A stretch of DNA of 64,000 nucleotides, taken from assembly GCA_965216025.1 (NCBI GenBank), contig CBDCEX010000017.1, forward strand, positions 744,001 through 808,000, in the 5' to 3' direction. The notes beneath the pieces are model-generated. The model made no database searches. It worked only from the letters and a program-made list of their open reading frames with translations, and was not told the DNA's origin. Source of the DNA: JADFQT01 sp965216025. Its GTDB lineage: Bacteria > Chloroflexota > Dehalococcoidia > Lucifugimonadales > UBA3495. Made by a program: the position numbers and the translations under genes. Positions 53,365 to 62,641 of the stretch are shown piece after piece; position 1 is the first letter of the stretch, and every line of letters starts with the position of its first letter.

Positions 53365-54030
53365 TCAGTAGAAGGGCCACCTCTCCTGTTTGTCGGCCAT
53401 CTCCCAGAAGAGGTACTCGTAGCGACTACTGGTCAAAAAGGCCTCTCGCATGGCCTGCAACTCAGGCTCGCCGGCTTGCTCGGCCGCCTGGTCCACAAAC
53501 CCCCGCCAGGCCGCCACGCTGTCCGCCAAGGCCCCGGCAACATAGAAGGCGGTCCACTGGCTGTACAGCGGGTGCTCCGAGGCGCCTAGGTTGTCTTTAA
53601 GCAGGTGATAGGTCCAGGGACAAGGCAGCAGCGCGGCCGCAGTGGGCCCCAGCCCGTGGAGGGATGCGGTCTTGAGCATGTGGTTGACATAAGCGGTGTT
53701 GGTGGGAGAAAGGCCGGTCCGCTGGATGTCCTCCATGGTCACGCCGGCCTCCGCCAGCAACCTATGGTGGAGAGGACGCTCGATAGGAGTTAAGACGCGG
53801 TGGGAAAGCTCTTCCAGTGTCTGGGAGTCGGGCGCTTTAGCCAGGGCCAAGGCAACCGTGCGGGCGAATCCCTCCAAATAGAGGTAGTCCTGCGTCAAGT
53901 AATACCGAAATGCTTCCGGCGCCAGACTGCCGTCCTTGATAGCCCGAAGGAAGGGATGTTGAAAGATGGCTTGCCAAATTGGCTGGGCTGTCTGTTCCAA
54001 CTGCTCGCTAAAGCTGGGCACGCTACTCAC
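53365..54030 (-). CDS. tenA: TenA/thiaminase II family protein
   Basis: 221 aa from GTG 54030 (AAAGG upstream). All-helical TenA fold: FLRAIKDGSLAPEAFRYYLT, QDYLYLEGFARTVALALAKA (active-site Asp/Tyr), AALLPCPWTYHLL (catalytic Cys), and FLTSSRYEYLFWEMADKQERWPF with the C-terminal Glu and Tyr. TenA hydrolyses aminopyrimidines in thiamin salvage. The window encodes several thiamin-diphosphate enzymes, but no other thiamin biosynthesis gene. Confidence 0.9.
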   Translation of the reverse strand: MSSVPSFSEQLEQTAQPIWQAIFQHPFLRAIKDGSLAPEAFRYYLTQDYLYLEGFARTVALALAKAPDSQTLEELSHRVLTPIERPLHHRLLAEAGVTMEDIQRTGLSPTNTAYVNHMLKTASLHGLGPTAAALLPCPWTYHLLKDNLGASEHPLYSQWTAFYVAGALADSVAAWRGFVDQAAEQAGEPELQAMREAFLTSSRYEYLFWEMADKQERWPFY

Positions 54031-54060
54031 CTTGACTGCCTTTCGTTAAGTTATGGGGCG

Positions 54061-54903
54061 TTAGGTCAGGGGACTGGGAACAGTGACCTTGGCCTGCCCG
54101 AAAGCCACGGTGGTCCCATCCTGGGCTTCCAGCCATACTCGCAGGCAAAGGCTGGTCCGCTGGGCTTCCGGCTTCTCCCGAAAAATCGAGCCGTGGGCGG
54201 TATATTTCCCGCCGGGGCGCAGCGGCTTTAAAAAGCGGACATCCAGCTGGCCCCCCTGCCGAAAATCGATGCCGTAGCTGCTGGCCATCAGCTCATGGAG
54301 GTAGGCGAAGGACATCAGCCTGGCTGCCGCCGGCTCATCTACCGCCCATTCGCAGGCCGGTGCCAGTCTACTGGTCAATGTTCTGAACAAATCCAAATCT
54401 TCTGGAGCAAGCTTTTTTTCCAGAACAGGTAGCACATTACCGGAATCGGCGAGGGGGAATTTTCCCAGCAGCTCCGGCGGCGCTTCTTCCCCCACCACGA
54501 AGGTGTGCCGGCTCCGGAGGACTTCCGTGCCAATCTCGTCTACCGCGAAAGTTCCCACCACCAGCCAATCCCGGCCATGGAGGCGATATTTTTCTCGAAT
54601 CCAGCCGCTTACCTGGACGCGTCGTTCCACGAAGGGAGGCCGGTAGTACCATTCCTGGTGGCGCACGCCGGTAAGGGGCATGGACTCATATTTACTGGCG
54701 AGGACCTGACGACCCTCGGCAACCGCCAGGCTGGGAAACCCGGCCTCGGGATACCCAACAGCGGAGCGGTAAAGCTCCAGGTCTTCCGGTTTGACCAGGT
54801 ATTCCAGGTGACCCAGCTGGCCGCCTATCGGTAGCCGCCGATAATAATCGGGGGCGAATTGCCCAGAAAGCATGCCACCATTATCGCTTCCGGGTCCGGC
54901 CAC
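54061..54903 (-). CDS. MaoC/FAS1-type double-hotdog dehydratase-like protein
   Basis: 280 aa (GTG 54903; ATG 54873 is possible). Two hotdog-like halves are inferred: residues ~60-145 (GFPSLAVAEGRQVLASKYES, VQVSGWIREKYRLHGRDWLV) and ~190-275 (ARLMSFAYLHELMASSYGID, LKPLRPGGKYTAHGSIFREK, VAFGQAKVTVP). The pattern fits the MaoC-like or N-terminal half-dehydratase family acting on acyl-CoA. Catalytic D-x-x-H is not obvious. It starts 8 bp after the TPR gene and is probably translated from the same mRNA. Confidence 0.7.
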   Translation of the reverse strand: MAGPGSDNGGMLSGQFAPDYYRRLPIGGQLGHLEYLVKPEDLELYRSAVGYPEAGFPSLAVAEGRQVLASKYESMPLTGVRHQEWYYRPPFVERRVQVSGWIREKYRLHGRDWLVVGTFAVDEIGTEVLRSRHTFVVGEEAPPELLGKFPLADSGNVLPVLEKKLAPEDLDLFRTLTSRLAPACEWAVDEPAAARLMSFAYLHELMASSYGIDFRQGGQLDVRFLKPLRPGGKYTAHGSIFREKPEAQRTSLCLRVWLEAQDGTTVAFGQAKVTVPSPLT

Positions 54904-54911
54904 TGGCGCGC

Positions 54912-55988
54912 TCAGTTTTGCCCGCCCCCGTCGCGTTTTAATCGGCGGTTTAATTCGCGGGTCAATTCGGCGAACTTGAGAAGGTCCGCCCGACTGCGAT
55001 CCAGGTCGCCAGCTTTTTGGTAAGTCATTCCCCTGGCTCGGTAAGCCTCGGCCAGGTCCGGCTTCAGCTCAATGGCTCTTGAGTAGTCGGCGAGCGCTTG
55101 CTCCAGCCGGTCCGTTTTAGCATAGGCGTTTCCCCGGGAGACATAGGCATTGGCCAAGGATGGGTCCAGCTGCAAGGCCCGGTTAAAATCAGCGAGGGCC
55201 GGGTTCATCTCCCCCAAGTCTGCCAGCGCCGTTCCTCGATTGTGGTACAGATTGGCGAAGGCCGGCGCCAGCCGCAGCGCCTGATCAAAATCCTCAATGG
55301 CCTTGCGGGACTGGCCTAGGTTACGGAGAGCAATACCCCGATTGTAGTAGGCATTAGCGAAGGTGGGCACCAATTGAATCGCCTGATCGTAGTCCTCAAC
55401 CGCCGGGGAATATTGCTGCTGGTCGCTCAGCACATTGCCCCGGGCGTAGCGGTAATCGGCATCGCGCGGTCTCAATTCGATGGCCTGGGAGTATTGCTCC
55501 AGGGCAGCTTCTCTCCGGCCCAAATCCCGGTAGGCGATACCCAGGTTATAGTAGGCATTGGCCAGCTGCGGGTTCATCCCGATGGCTGCTTTGAAGTCGG
55601 CAATGGCCAAGTCGTAGCTTTTCAGCGAGGCATGAGCCACGCCCCGAGCGTAGTAGAAATCGGCGTCTTCCGGCTCCAATTCTATGGCGACATCGTAATC
55701 CGATATGGCCTTGCCGAATTCACCCTGGTGGCGATAGACGACGCCCCGGGCGTAGAAGGCAATTGGATAGTCGGGCTCTACCTCCACGGCGGCGGTGTAG
55801 TCTTCGATGGCTTGCCGCAGGTCGCCGGCGTTCCGGTAGGCCATGCCTCGATAATAGTAGGCCGGGGCGAACTTGGCGTTCTCGGCCAGCGCCTGGTTGA
55901 AAGAGCCGATGGCGTTGTCGAGCATTCCCTGCTGCAAAAAGAATTGACCTTGAGCCACGTAGTCGTACTCAGTAGGCGAAGCCGTCAT
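54912..55988 (-). CDS. Tetratricopeptide repeat protein
   Basis: 358 aa made almost wholly of about ten 34-residue TPR units (pattern AYYNRGIALRNLGQSRKAIE, DFDQALRLAPAFA). No signal peptide or TM. The ATG lies 3 bp after the stop of the GNAT gene. A protein-protein scaffold; partners unknown, perhaps the products of the same operon. Confidence 0.92.
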   Translation of the reverse strand: MTASPTEYDYVAQGQFFLQQGMLDNAIGSFNQALAENAKFAPAYYYRGMAYRNAGDLRQAIEDYTAAVEVEPDYPIAFYARGVVYRHQGEFGKAISDYDVAIELEPEDADFYYARGVAHASLKSYDLAIADFKAAIGMNPQLANAYYNLGIAYRDLGRREAALEQYSQAIELRPRDADYRYARGNVLSDQQQYSPAVEDYDQAIQLVPTFANAYYNRGIALRNLGQSRKAIEDFDQALRLAPAFANLYHNRGTALADLGEMNPALADFNRALQLDPSLANAYVSRGNAYAKTDRLEQALADYSRAIELKPDLAEAYRARGMTYQKAGDLDRSRADLLKFAELTRELNRRLKRDGGGQN

Positions 55989-55991
55989 GAC

Positions 55992-56468
55992 TTATTCGGA
56001 AATCTCCACTTCGTACATGTCGTATTGCGAGGGAACCATGCCCAGACTGGAGTAGACCTTTTGCGCACCACGATTTCGGCGGTCCACGTAGAGGCGCACT
56101 CCGCAGACATCACCGCGCAGCTTGGCTTGGACCCGAACCTGCTGGTCGAGAGCCCGATAGACTCCCCGGCGGCGATGTTCCGGCCTAACGTAGACGCTCT
56201 GGATCCACCAGAAGTAGGCGTTGCGCCAGTCGCTCCACTCGTTGGTGACCAGCAGCTGGCCAACCGGGTTTCCCCTGCATTCCGCCCGGAATTCAGCCAC
56301 GAGATAAAACCCCTTGAGTCCGTCTTCCAGCACCGCAGCGACGCCGGCACGCAGGGCATCTGGGTCAAGATCCTTGCCCTCAGTCTCCAGCGCCATGGCG
56401 GAGTTGAACTCTACCAAGACCTTGAGATCGCTCGGATTCGCTGGACGCACTAGAATGGAGTCAGCCAA
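55992..56468 (-). CDS. GNAT family N-acetyltransferase
   Basis: 158 aa, probably from TTG 56468. The acetyl-CoA site is SVYVRPEHRRRGVYRALDQQ (Q/R-x-x-G-x/A variant), followed by GVRLYVDRRNRGAQKVYSSL and GMVPSQYDMYEVEI. Residues ~73-85 form the central strands. First gene of a GNAT/TPR/hotdog group on the minus strand. Confidence 0.87.
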   Translation of the reverse strand: MADSILVRPANPSDLKVLVEFNSAMALETEGKDLDPDALRAGVAAVLEDGLKGFYLVAEFRAECRGNPVGQLLVTNEWSDWRNAYFWWIQSVYVRPEHRRRGVYRALDQQVRVQAKLRGDVCGVRLYVDRRNRGAQKVYSSLGMVPSQYDMYEVEISE

Positions 56469-56533
56469 CTTTCATTGTTTCCTTTCTTGCCATGGCCGCT
56501 CTTGGCAGGACTGCCAACTGGCCGGGCAATGGG

Positions 56534-56911
56534 TCAGTAGGTCTTTATCTCCAGGATGTGGCCGCTGGGATCTTTGAAGTAGACCGCCTTACCCAGGCCC
56601 TTGGCACCCAGGGTCATCCCGGGGCCCTTCATGTTTTCCTGCTGCGAGGGGCTGTCACCGTAGCGAATACCGGAGCCGCGAATTCGAGAGAAGGCCTCTT
56701 CAAACTCGTTAGCCTCCATGGCAAAGGCGTAATGAATGCTCCGGAAGTCATCCGACCGGCGGAAGTCCAGATTCAGCGTGTCGTTAACCCGAACCGCCAG
56801 GAAGGGTCCCGCCTCTCCTAGATCCTCAAATCCGAATATCTCGGTGTAAAATTTGACCGCCTCTTGCCGGTCCCGAACTGGAACTATGGTATGGTCCAGC
56901 ACTGTCACCAT
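56534..56911 (-). CDS. Glyoxalase/VOC-superfamily protein
   Basis: 125 aa from ATG 56911 (GGGAGGCGACCTC before it). Two beta-alpha-beta-beta-beta modules: VLDHTIVPVRDRQEAVKFYT, EIFGFEDLGE, and GKAVYFKDPSGHILEIKTY. Metal-type residues are His in LDHTI, His in SIHYAF and Glu in LEIKTY. Typical of ring-cleaving dioxygenase or glyoxalase-like proteins; activity unknown. Confidence 0.88.
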   Translation of the reverse strand: MVTVLDHTIVPVRDRQEAVKFYTEIFGFEDLGEAGPFLAVRVNDTLNLDFRRSDDFRSIHYAFAMEANEFEEAFSRIRGSGIRYGDSPSQQENMKGPGMTLGAKGLGKAVYFKDPSGHILEIKTY

Positions 56912-57304
56912 GAGGTCGCCTCCCAACATCTGATTGGTGGACCCAAAAATACTCTATGGAACACGCCGGGCTATGTCAATCAGAATTGCTGGACCGGTGC
57001 AAAATTATTTAACGCCTGGATGACCCACAGGGATTGGCAGGGCGGTCCAGGTAGATCCCACCTTGGTTTTGCTATGGGGATATGCTATTGCGCGACCGTA
57101 GAATTGGCCCAACTTGACGGTTGCCGGCCAGCCTCGCCTATCCAGTCCTTCCAGATTATCCTTTTGTCCCCCAATCTGCACGGACTAGCAACCAACTTGA
57201 CACCGATTCAGGACAATGCTTACCCCTGCGGAATCACCTTACCCTATTATCGTTACTGATAGGCCGTACTTGGGAACCGATTAAACCTAGGTGAGTACTT
57301 GCGG
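56912..57304. other. Divergent intergenic region
   Basis: About 390 bp between the VOC gene and the PAC2 gene, more AT-rich than coding DNA. No gene or defined promoter recognised; AGGTGAG at 57289-57295 is the ribosome binding site of the next gene. Confidence 0.4.
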
Positions 57305-58165
57305 ATGCTTTTAGGAGCCTTTGAAATAAAGGAGCCCATTCCTTCTTTGAAACGACTGCGGGTTTTGGCTTGTCTCAAACCCTGGTTCGATGCGGGAGCC
57401 GTGGGCACCCTCTGCTTAGATAAGATTGAGAGTTTTCTTAACGCCAAACCCCTGGCGGCCCTGGCCCGCCCGGGGCGTTTCTACGACTTTACCCGTTACC
57501 GTCCAGCCTATCACCAACGGCAGAATCAATTGGAGTTTCTGATTCCCAACGCGTCTTTCTACTTTTCCATCCGGGAAGAGGGAGAAGACCTTATCTTCCT
57601 CCATGTCAGAGAACCGAATCTCTGCGGTGAAGAGCTTATCGAATCGATCTTGGAAGTCTTCAATTACTTTGAAGTGAGCGAATATACGGTCGTCGGCGGC
57701 ATGTATGACCTGGTACCCCATACCCGCCCACTGCTGCTTTCTCACTGGGGCGGGCAGATAGACGGGGAGGATGCCGTGCCGTCCATCAGCGCCCTCTACC
57801 GAGCGGAGGAGCGTCCCGCCTCCATCCTTGAACTGGTCACTCGATATGCGGCGGCTTCCGGAGTGGCGACCAAGACAGTAGCCGTCCACTTGCCCGGCTA
57901 CCTGGAGATACCGAAGAATTGGATTGGGGTGGCTCGGCTACAAGAATTTATATGTGAGGAGTATGGACTTCCCACCTCATGGCCGTGCCATCGGCAGGCC
58001 GAGGAACTCTATCAGAATTCTGAGTCCTACCTGGAAAGGCTTCCAGAAGCGCCGCAGCTGGTCAGCCAGTTGGAAGAAGTGTATGACCGTTGGCAGCGAT
58101 CCACCCAGTCGTCCTGCTTACCCCTGTATCCGGCAGTAGAGCAGTTCCTCAGAGAGCTGGCCTAG
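57305..58165 (+). CDS. PAC2 family protein (proteasome-assembly-chaperone-like)
   Basis: 286 aa from ATG 57305, set by AGGTGAG. The PAC2/DUF75 signature is VLACLKPWFDAGAVGTLCLD, then ALARPGRFYDFTRYRP. VVGGMYDLVPHTRPLLLSHW and the strand/helix VATKTVAVHLPGYLEI follow, with a C-terminal helical tail. PAC2 proteins in Actinobacteria and Chloroflexota are conserved but poorly characterised. A stand-alone gene. Confidence 0.82.
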   Translation: MLLGAFEIKEPIPSLKRLRVLACLKPWFDAGAVGTLCLDKIESFLNAKPLAALARPGRFYDFTRYRPAYHQRQNQLEFLIPNASFYFSIREEGEDLIFLHVREPNLCGEELIESILEVFNYFEVSEYTVVGGMYDLVPHTRPLLLSHWGGQIDGEDAVPSISALYRAEERPASILELVTRYAAASGVATKTVAVHLPGYLEIPKNWIGVARLQEFICEEYGLPTSWPCHRQAEELYQNSESYLERLPEAPQLVSQLEEVYDRWQRSTQSSCLPLYPAVEQFLRELA

Positions 58166-58204
58166 CTGCCCTCCCGGAATTTCCCCCCTTCTTTTTTCTC
58201 CGAG

Positions 58205-59926
58205 CTAGCCTTCTTCCACGGGCACGGTAGCGATACCATAGGTCCCATAGAAGAAGTTGGCATAGTGGGTCGATCCCCCGGTGACGAAGAGCAGGAATTG
58301 CTCCGGGCTTTCCAGGGCTGGAATAGTCGCCTCGGGATCATTCTCTAAATGCTGCAGCTCCTGGTGATTCAGCCATCGGCCATCGGCATCCTTGGGCACA
58401 GCCCGTGAACGCAGGGCGGCCTTCAAGGAGACCCGGCAGTTTTGGTGCAGCCAGGCTTGAGCGTCCTGCTTACTCATGCCGGACTCGGCCAATATCACAG
58501 CCCGGGAGGGGCTGAGGATGACCGGGTGGTAGGGTCCCTGGTAGGGAATCCTCTTGGTGGTGTGGCCCACTTGGGCCGATTGCCAGCCCCGAATCCATCC
58601 GCCGGCGCCCGCGTTGGGGTAGAACATCATCGACGCGATGTTGTTCAATGTATCCTCGGGGGACCTGGAACCCGAATCGAGGATATCCGTGGGGCCGGTC
58701 ACGGAGACCACGGTGACCGCGCTCTCGTCCCGCTGGAACCCCCGGTCCACATGGTAGGGCTGCCAGGGACTGAGCTCCTCGTTTTCGGCGATACACATTC
58801 CGAATTTGGTTGGCAGGCCGATGAAGTTCGGGTCTCCCGCCCCGGCTTTACAATAGCCGATGTTGATCAGGCACAGGCGCAGCGCCCGCCCTATGGCCGT
58901 GTTGGCGCTGTTGACTACCCCCGGTCCCATCGCCGTGGTCGCAAAGTTGATCCCCGCTTTTTTGACGATAGGCCCGTTCACCAGGATCAGCGGCGCCTCG
59001 GTATGGCCCGATACCTGCATGTCCCGGTGGTTCATCTGAGGTTGGGCCAGAGCGTCGATGGCGGCGAGCAGAACAGGAAACTGCTCCGGCTGGCAGCCGG
59101 CCATGACGGCGTTAATGGCGATCTTCTCCACCGTCGCCAGGCCAAAGCCGGGCTCCATCACCATTAGCACTTCCTGGGGCTGACGCCTGGTACCCTGCAA
59201 CATCTGCTCGACGGCGGCCGGCGTAGGCGGGATGACGGGGATGCCGTCACTCCAGTCACGCTCCGCAAAGAAGCGATTCACCGCATCCAAACCCACGGGC
59301 GTCTCATTCATCTCTACCGTGAAGGTCTCGCTTCCCTGACTCCCGGCCTGAGAGCCTCTGGGACCCGGCACTGCGGGAAGCTCGGTGAGCCCCCGGATAA
59401 TGGCATCGATCTGCTCGTCAACCATCTTGCGGATAAAGTCCGCCTGCTGGCCGGTGGTGGCGTGAGGGATGGTCACGAGGGCGGTACTGGGCTGGCCCCA
59501 TCCATCGACGCAAGCCTGCCAGGCCCGGGCAAAGCTTCGGGAGCCGATGGCCACGGCCGGTATGCCTGCCTTCTCAACGGCGACCATGTCGTGGGCAAGC
59601 CACGACGTGCAACCCCCTCAATGCGCGGTGGCGCCGACAACAGCGTCCACCTCCCCGGCTATCCGGGCGGCCTCTTCATCATCAATATGATTTCCCCGGC
59701 TTAGAGCCGGGCGGTCCGACCTCAGGTCACCCCCGTATCTCTCGAACTTTACGCCGGAGAACCGCTCGCTGATGTGTTCGGCCACCCGATCCACGGCGAT
59801 GTCGGCGCCACCGGTCATATTGTTGTACAGGCCGATGGTCTTATCATTCAGGCTAGCCAGGCGCGGTGCCGGAGGCACCCGGTAATCAACTCGGTCCGCG
59901 GCCGGGGACATTATCTGTACTTTCAT
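58205..59926 (-). CDS. Probable selenoprotein: UGSC family with in-frame UGA, fused to a large C-terminal domain
   Basis: 573 residues if UGA 59618-59620 is read as selenocysteine (residue 103). The ATG at 59926 follows GAGGAG. N-terminal UGSC domain: LASLNDKTIGLYNNMTGGAD, then EVDAVVGATAH-U-GGCTSWLAHDMVAVEKAGIPA. H-U-G-G-C corresponds to the U-G-S-C motif that names the family, with Cys106 as resolving partner. Both sides of the UGA are strongly family-like and in one frame, so this is not two genes. The C-terminal ~340 residues (RDWSDGIPVIPPTPAAVEQM, VEKIAINAVMAGCQPEQFPV, MGPGVVNSANTAIGRALRLC, FYPNAGAGGWIRGWQSAQVG) form a second conserved domain often linked to UGSC proteins, function unknown. 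A thiol/selenol redox role is inferred. Confidence 0.85.
59588..59606 (-). promoter_or_regulatory. Putative bacterial SECIS hairpin
   Basis: On the coding strand, 11 nt after the UGA, GUCGUGG-CUUGC-CCACGAC forms a perfect 7-bp stem. The loop lies 19-23 nt from the UGA, within the spacing of known bacterial SECIS elements. The loop carries one G, but not in its first two positions unless the closing G-C pair opens. Confidence 0.6.
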
Positions 59927-59996
59927 GCGGTTTCTCCTCACGTTTATGACTGTAGTTCCGATGCTCTGGCGGAGGCGTCCAGGAATTAATCAGGCC

Positions 59997-60599
59997 CTAG
60001 CGATTCATCAGGCCCTCAATTTTGAGCTTGACCTCCGGCCAGTCATCATCAATGATACCGAAGACCACCGTATCCCGTCGAGTGCCATCGCGCCGGATCC
60101 GTTGTTTGCGCAAGATACCCTCTTGCACGCCGCCGATACGCTCCACCGCCCGCCGGGACCGGATGTTTTCCAGATCCACGTTCAGACCAACCCTACGCGC
60201 GCCCAACTCCTCAAAAGAGTGTTTAAGCAGAAGATACTTACACTCGGTGTTGACCCCGGTCCGCTGGTAATCCACGCCATACCAGGTGCCGATTTCCAAA
60301 GTGCGATGCTGCTGGTTAATCGCGCCGTACCCGCTGGAACCGGCAAATTTACCGTCGGCGAGACAGATCACGGCGAAGGCAATTCGTCGCCCGGCGTCTT
60401 GATCGGCCAGGCGATTCCGAATCCATTCCTGGGCATGGTCCAAGCTGGTAGGCGGATGAGCTAACGAGAACTGCCAGATGGATTCCTCAGCCCCAGCGGC
60501 TAGCAAACCGGCGCCGTGATCCAGAGTCAAGGGCTCCAGACGAACGGTTTTGCCTTGTAGGGTGACCGGCCGGGGATCGAAGCTGGCCTGCGACGCCAT
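59997..60599 (-). CDS. RimJ/RimL-type GNAT acetyltransferase
   Basis: 200 aa; two adjacent ATGs (60602, 60599) follow AGGAGG, the second at better spacing. Family pattern: GKTVRLEPLTLDHGAGLL, SSGYGAINQQHRTLEIGTWY, GVDYQRTGVNTECKYLLLKH (acetyl-CoA loop), VGLNVDLENIRSRRAVERIG, RDTVVFGII. N-terminal acetylation of protein or small molecule. It is about 70 bp upstream of the selenoprotein gene on the same strand. Confidence 0.9.
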   Translation of the reverse strand: MASQASFDPRPVTLQGKTVRLEPLTLDHGAGLLAAGAEESIWQFSLAHPPTSLDHAQEWIRNRLADQDAGRRIAFAVICLADGKFAGSSGYGAINQQHRTLEIGTWYGVDYQRTGVNTECKYLLLKHSFEELGARRVGLNVDLENIRSRRAVERIGGVQEGILRKQRIRRDGTRRDTVVFGIIDDDWPEVKLKIEGLMNR

Positions 60600-60677
60600 C
60601 ATTCACCTCCTGGAGGTTGGGTGGGAACCCCGGTTCTCCCCCTTAGCAAGGGAGAGTCAGAGGTGTTACATCACCCC

Positions 60678-62498
60678 CTAGAAACCCGGCTGAAAAGCCC
60701 TGCTGTGACGAGATGAGGCGGAGGTTAACCAGTGGACTGGGCCAGGTCTGAGACTAAGGGCGGCCCAGCTGGCAGCGACCAATATGAATTGGGCGGTAAC
60801 GATGGGCGACCCGGTGGCGAACTCAGGGCAGGCTCCGGCGGCGAGCCGGTCCGGTCTATTCTCTGGTTTATTGGGGGAGGAGCCTGAAGCCTGGGACATC
60901 ATCCCCATCCTGGTAGCCACCAGGGTCAGGTTGGCCACCGTGGCGGCCAGGAGTAGCTGAAAGAGGGTCTTGGCCCGACCAAAGTAGCGAGATTGGCGGA
61001 CCCCCAGCTGCACCAGCCGAGCCAGGCGATGCTCGACCACCTGCCGCCGGCTGTGGTATTCGGCGAAGCTCTCACTCTGCTGGAAGGCCCGGGCTTGTTG
61101 CAGGAGCGCTTCCTGAGGGTGGAGAGTCACCGAACGGCCTTTGCCCTTGCTGCTGGCAATGCATTGGTCTCGCAGCGGGCATACGCCACAGACCGCCGGG
61201 TCGAATTGAAAACTCTGGGCCGGGTAGGTCTGACCCAACCGGTTGGTCCGGTTGCCCATGGTACGTAGCGTGTGGGTGACCTGCCCGGCCGGGCAGGTGC
61301 AGGCGCCAGCCGTCAGGTCGATCTGGAAGTCCTCTTTGGGGAAGTGGTCTTTTCTGGGACGACCCGGCACCTTGGCTATTAGCGTCCGACCGGCATCGGC
61401 AAAGGCCTGCCGCGTCCCGCCATCCCCATAGGCCGCATCCCCAATGGTCTCCTCCACAGCTATGCCCGTGTTCTCTTCACTCTGCTCCACCAGTTCCAGG
61501 ACTCCGGTGTTGTCACCGGCATTGCCGGGCAGGATATCTACCGCGGTCACCAGTTGGGAATCGGTATCCACCACCACGGCAGCCTTATGTCCGTCGAAGC
61601 GTTTGCTGCTGCTTTTGCGCCCATGGCGCACCTCCGGGTCGTGCGCCGAAGGGACCCGGTCCCGGCTTACGCCATCCTTCCGGGCCGGACCATCCTCCTG
61701 CCGTTCCACATCTTGCAAGAGGAGTTGCCCCAAGAGTTCCGCTGCTTCTCCAATAGCCTGGCGCTCAGGACTATCTGCGGGAAATCTACCTTGGGCCTGA
61801 CGGGCCAGTTCCAATACCAGGTCAGCATCGGCTACTATCTTCTGCAGTAAGGCTTGCCGCTCTTTCTTGTTGTCCCAGTCAATCCCCGCCTCTCCCTTCA
61901 CACTGGAGCCAAAGTAAAGCTCCAGGCCGTGTCTCAAGGCCCACTCCTCGGCCCGGGTCCCATCCAGTTGGGCCAGTGCCCTGACCACCTGGACTATGCC
62001 GTCGGCCAGCAGGTTGTAGGTGTCCTTGACCGCTCCCCGGCCCAGAATGTAGGTGGTGTCCACCGCCACCTTCATCCGCCGTCCTTTCAGGCAGCCGGTC
62101 TGCCGGGCGAATTGGAGGCTGCGCTGAAAGACGGCCCGCACCCGGTCGTGGAGGATCAGCTGGGCTCGAAACAGTTGCAGGGTGCTCTTGGCAAAGGGCC
62201 GGTCCTCCACCTCGATCCCCAACGCCACCTTCCACCGGATATCGAAGTCCGCCCTCTGCTTGGCTTCCAGGTCGCTAACTTTGTCGTAGGCCTGTAGCAA
62301 CAGCGCGGTGGCCACCAGACTGGGCGGCACGCTATCCCGGCCATTGTCCGGGCAATACAGTTCGGCGAAGTCTTCGTCTCGAAATAGCTGACCCCGCAGG
62401 GAGGCCAGGAAGCCGTAGAAGGAGCCGCGGCCCACATAGTCCAGGTAGAGATGGTCCGCTTCCAGGAACCCCAGCTGTTTAGAGCGTTTTCCCAGCAT
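60678..62498 (-). CDS. IS1182-family transposase, copy 2
   Basis: 606 aa, the same length as copy 1, with around twenty substitutions. The catalytic motifs are intact (VAVDTTYILGRG, TIGDAAYGDGG, RRQVVEHRLARLVQLG). The terminal TAG is again formed by the CTAG target (60678-60681), outside the 1897-bp element. Confidence 0.93.
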   Translation of the reverse strand: MLGKRSKQLGFLEADHLYLDYVGRGSFYGFLASLRGQLFRDEDFAELYCPDNGRDSVPPSLVATALLLQAYDKVSDLEAKQRADFDIRWKVALGIEVEDRPFAKSTLQLFRAQLILHDRVRAVFQRSLQFARQTGCLKGRRMKVAVDTTYILGRGAVKDTYNLLADGIVQVVRALAQLDGTRAEEWALRHGLELYFGSSVKGEAGIDWDNKKERQALLQKIVADADLVLELARQAQGRFPADSPERQAIGEAAELLGQLLLQDVERQEDGPARKDGVSRDRVPSAHDPEVRHGRKSSSKRFDGHKAAVVVDTDSQLVTAVDILPGNAGDNTGVLELVEQSEENTGIAVEETIGDAAYGDGGTRQAFADAGRTLIAKVPGRPRKDHFPKEDFQIDLTAGACTCPAGQVTHTLRTMGNRTNRLGQTYPAQSFQFDPAVCGVCPLRDQCIASSKGKGRSVTLHPQEALLQQARAFQQSESFAEYHSRRQVVEHRLARLVQLGVRQSRYFGRAKTLFQLLLAATVANLTLVATRMGMMSQASGSSPNKPENRPDRLAAGACPEFATGSPIVTAQFILVAASWAALSLRPGPVHWLTSASSRHSRAFQPGF

Positions 62499-62578
62499 CC
62501 CCTGCCTCCCACACCCATTAAATTCTCCTGCCCATTATATCGGACTAGCCTGGATCAGGGTACTTTTCGGCCGATCCT
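60682..62578 (-). mobile_element. IS1182-family insertion sequence, copy 2
   Basis: 1897 bp, bounded by CTAG 60678-60681 and CTAG 62579-62582. Ends agaaacccggctgaaaag and (inverse) agaggatcggccgaaaag as in copy 1. Intact. Confidence 0.92.
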
Positions 62579-62641
62579 CTAGAGCTTTATTCCGGCCCAT
62601 TATACCTTTGCCCCCCACCGGGTACCAGTGGCGTAGTCAAT

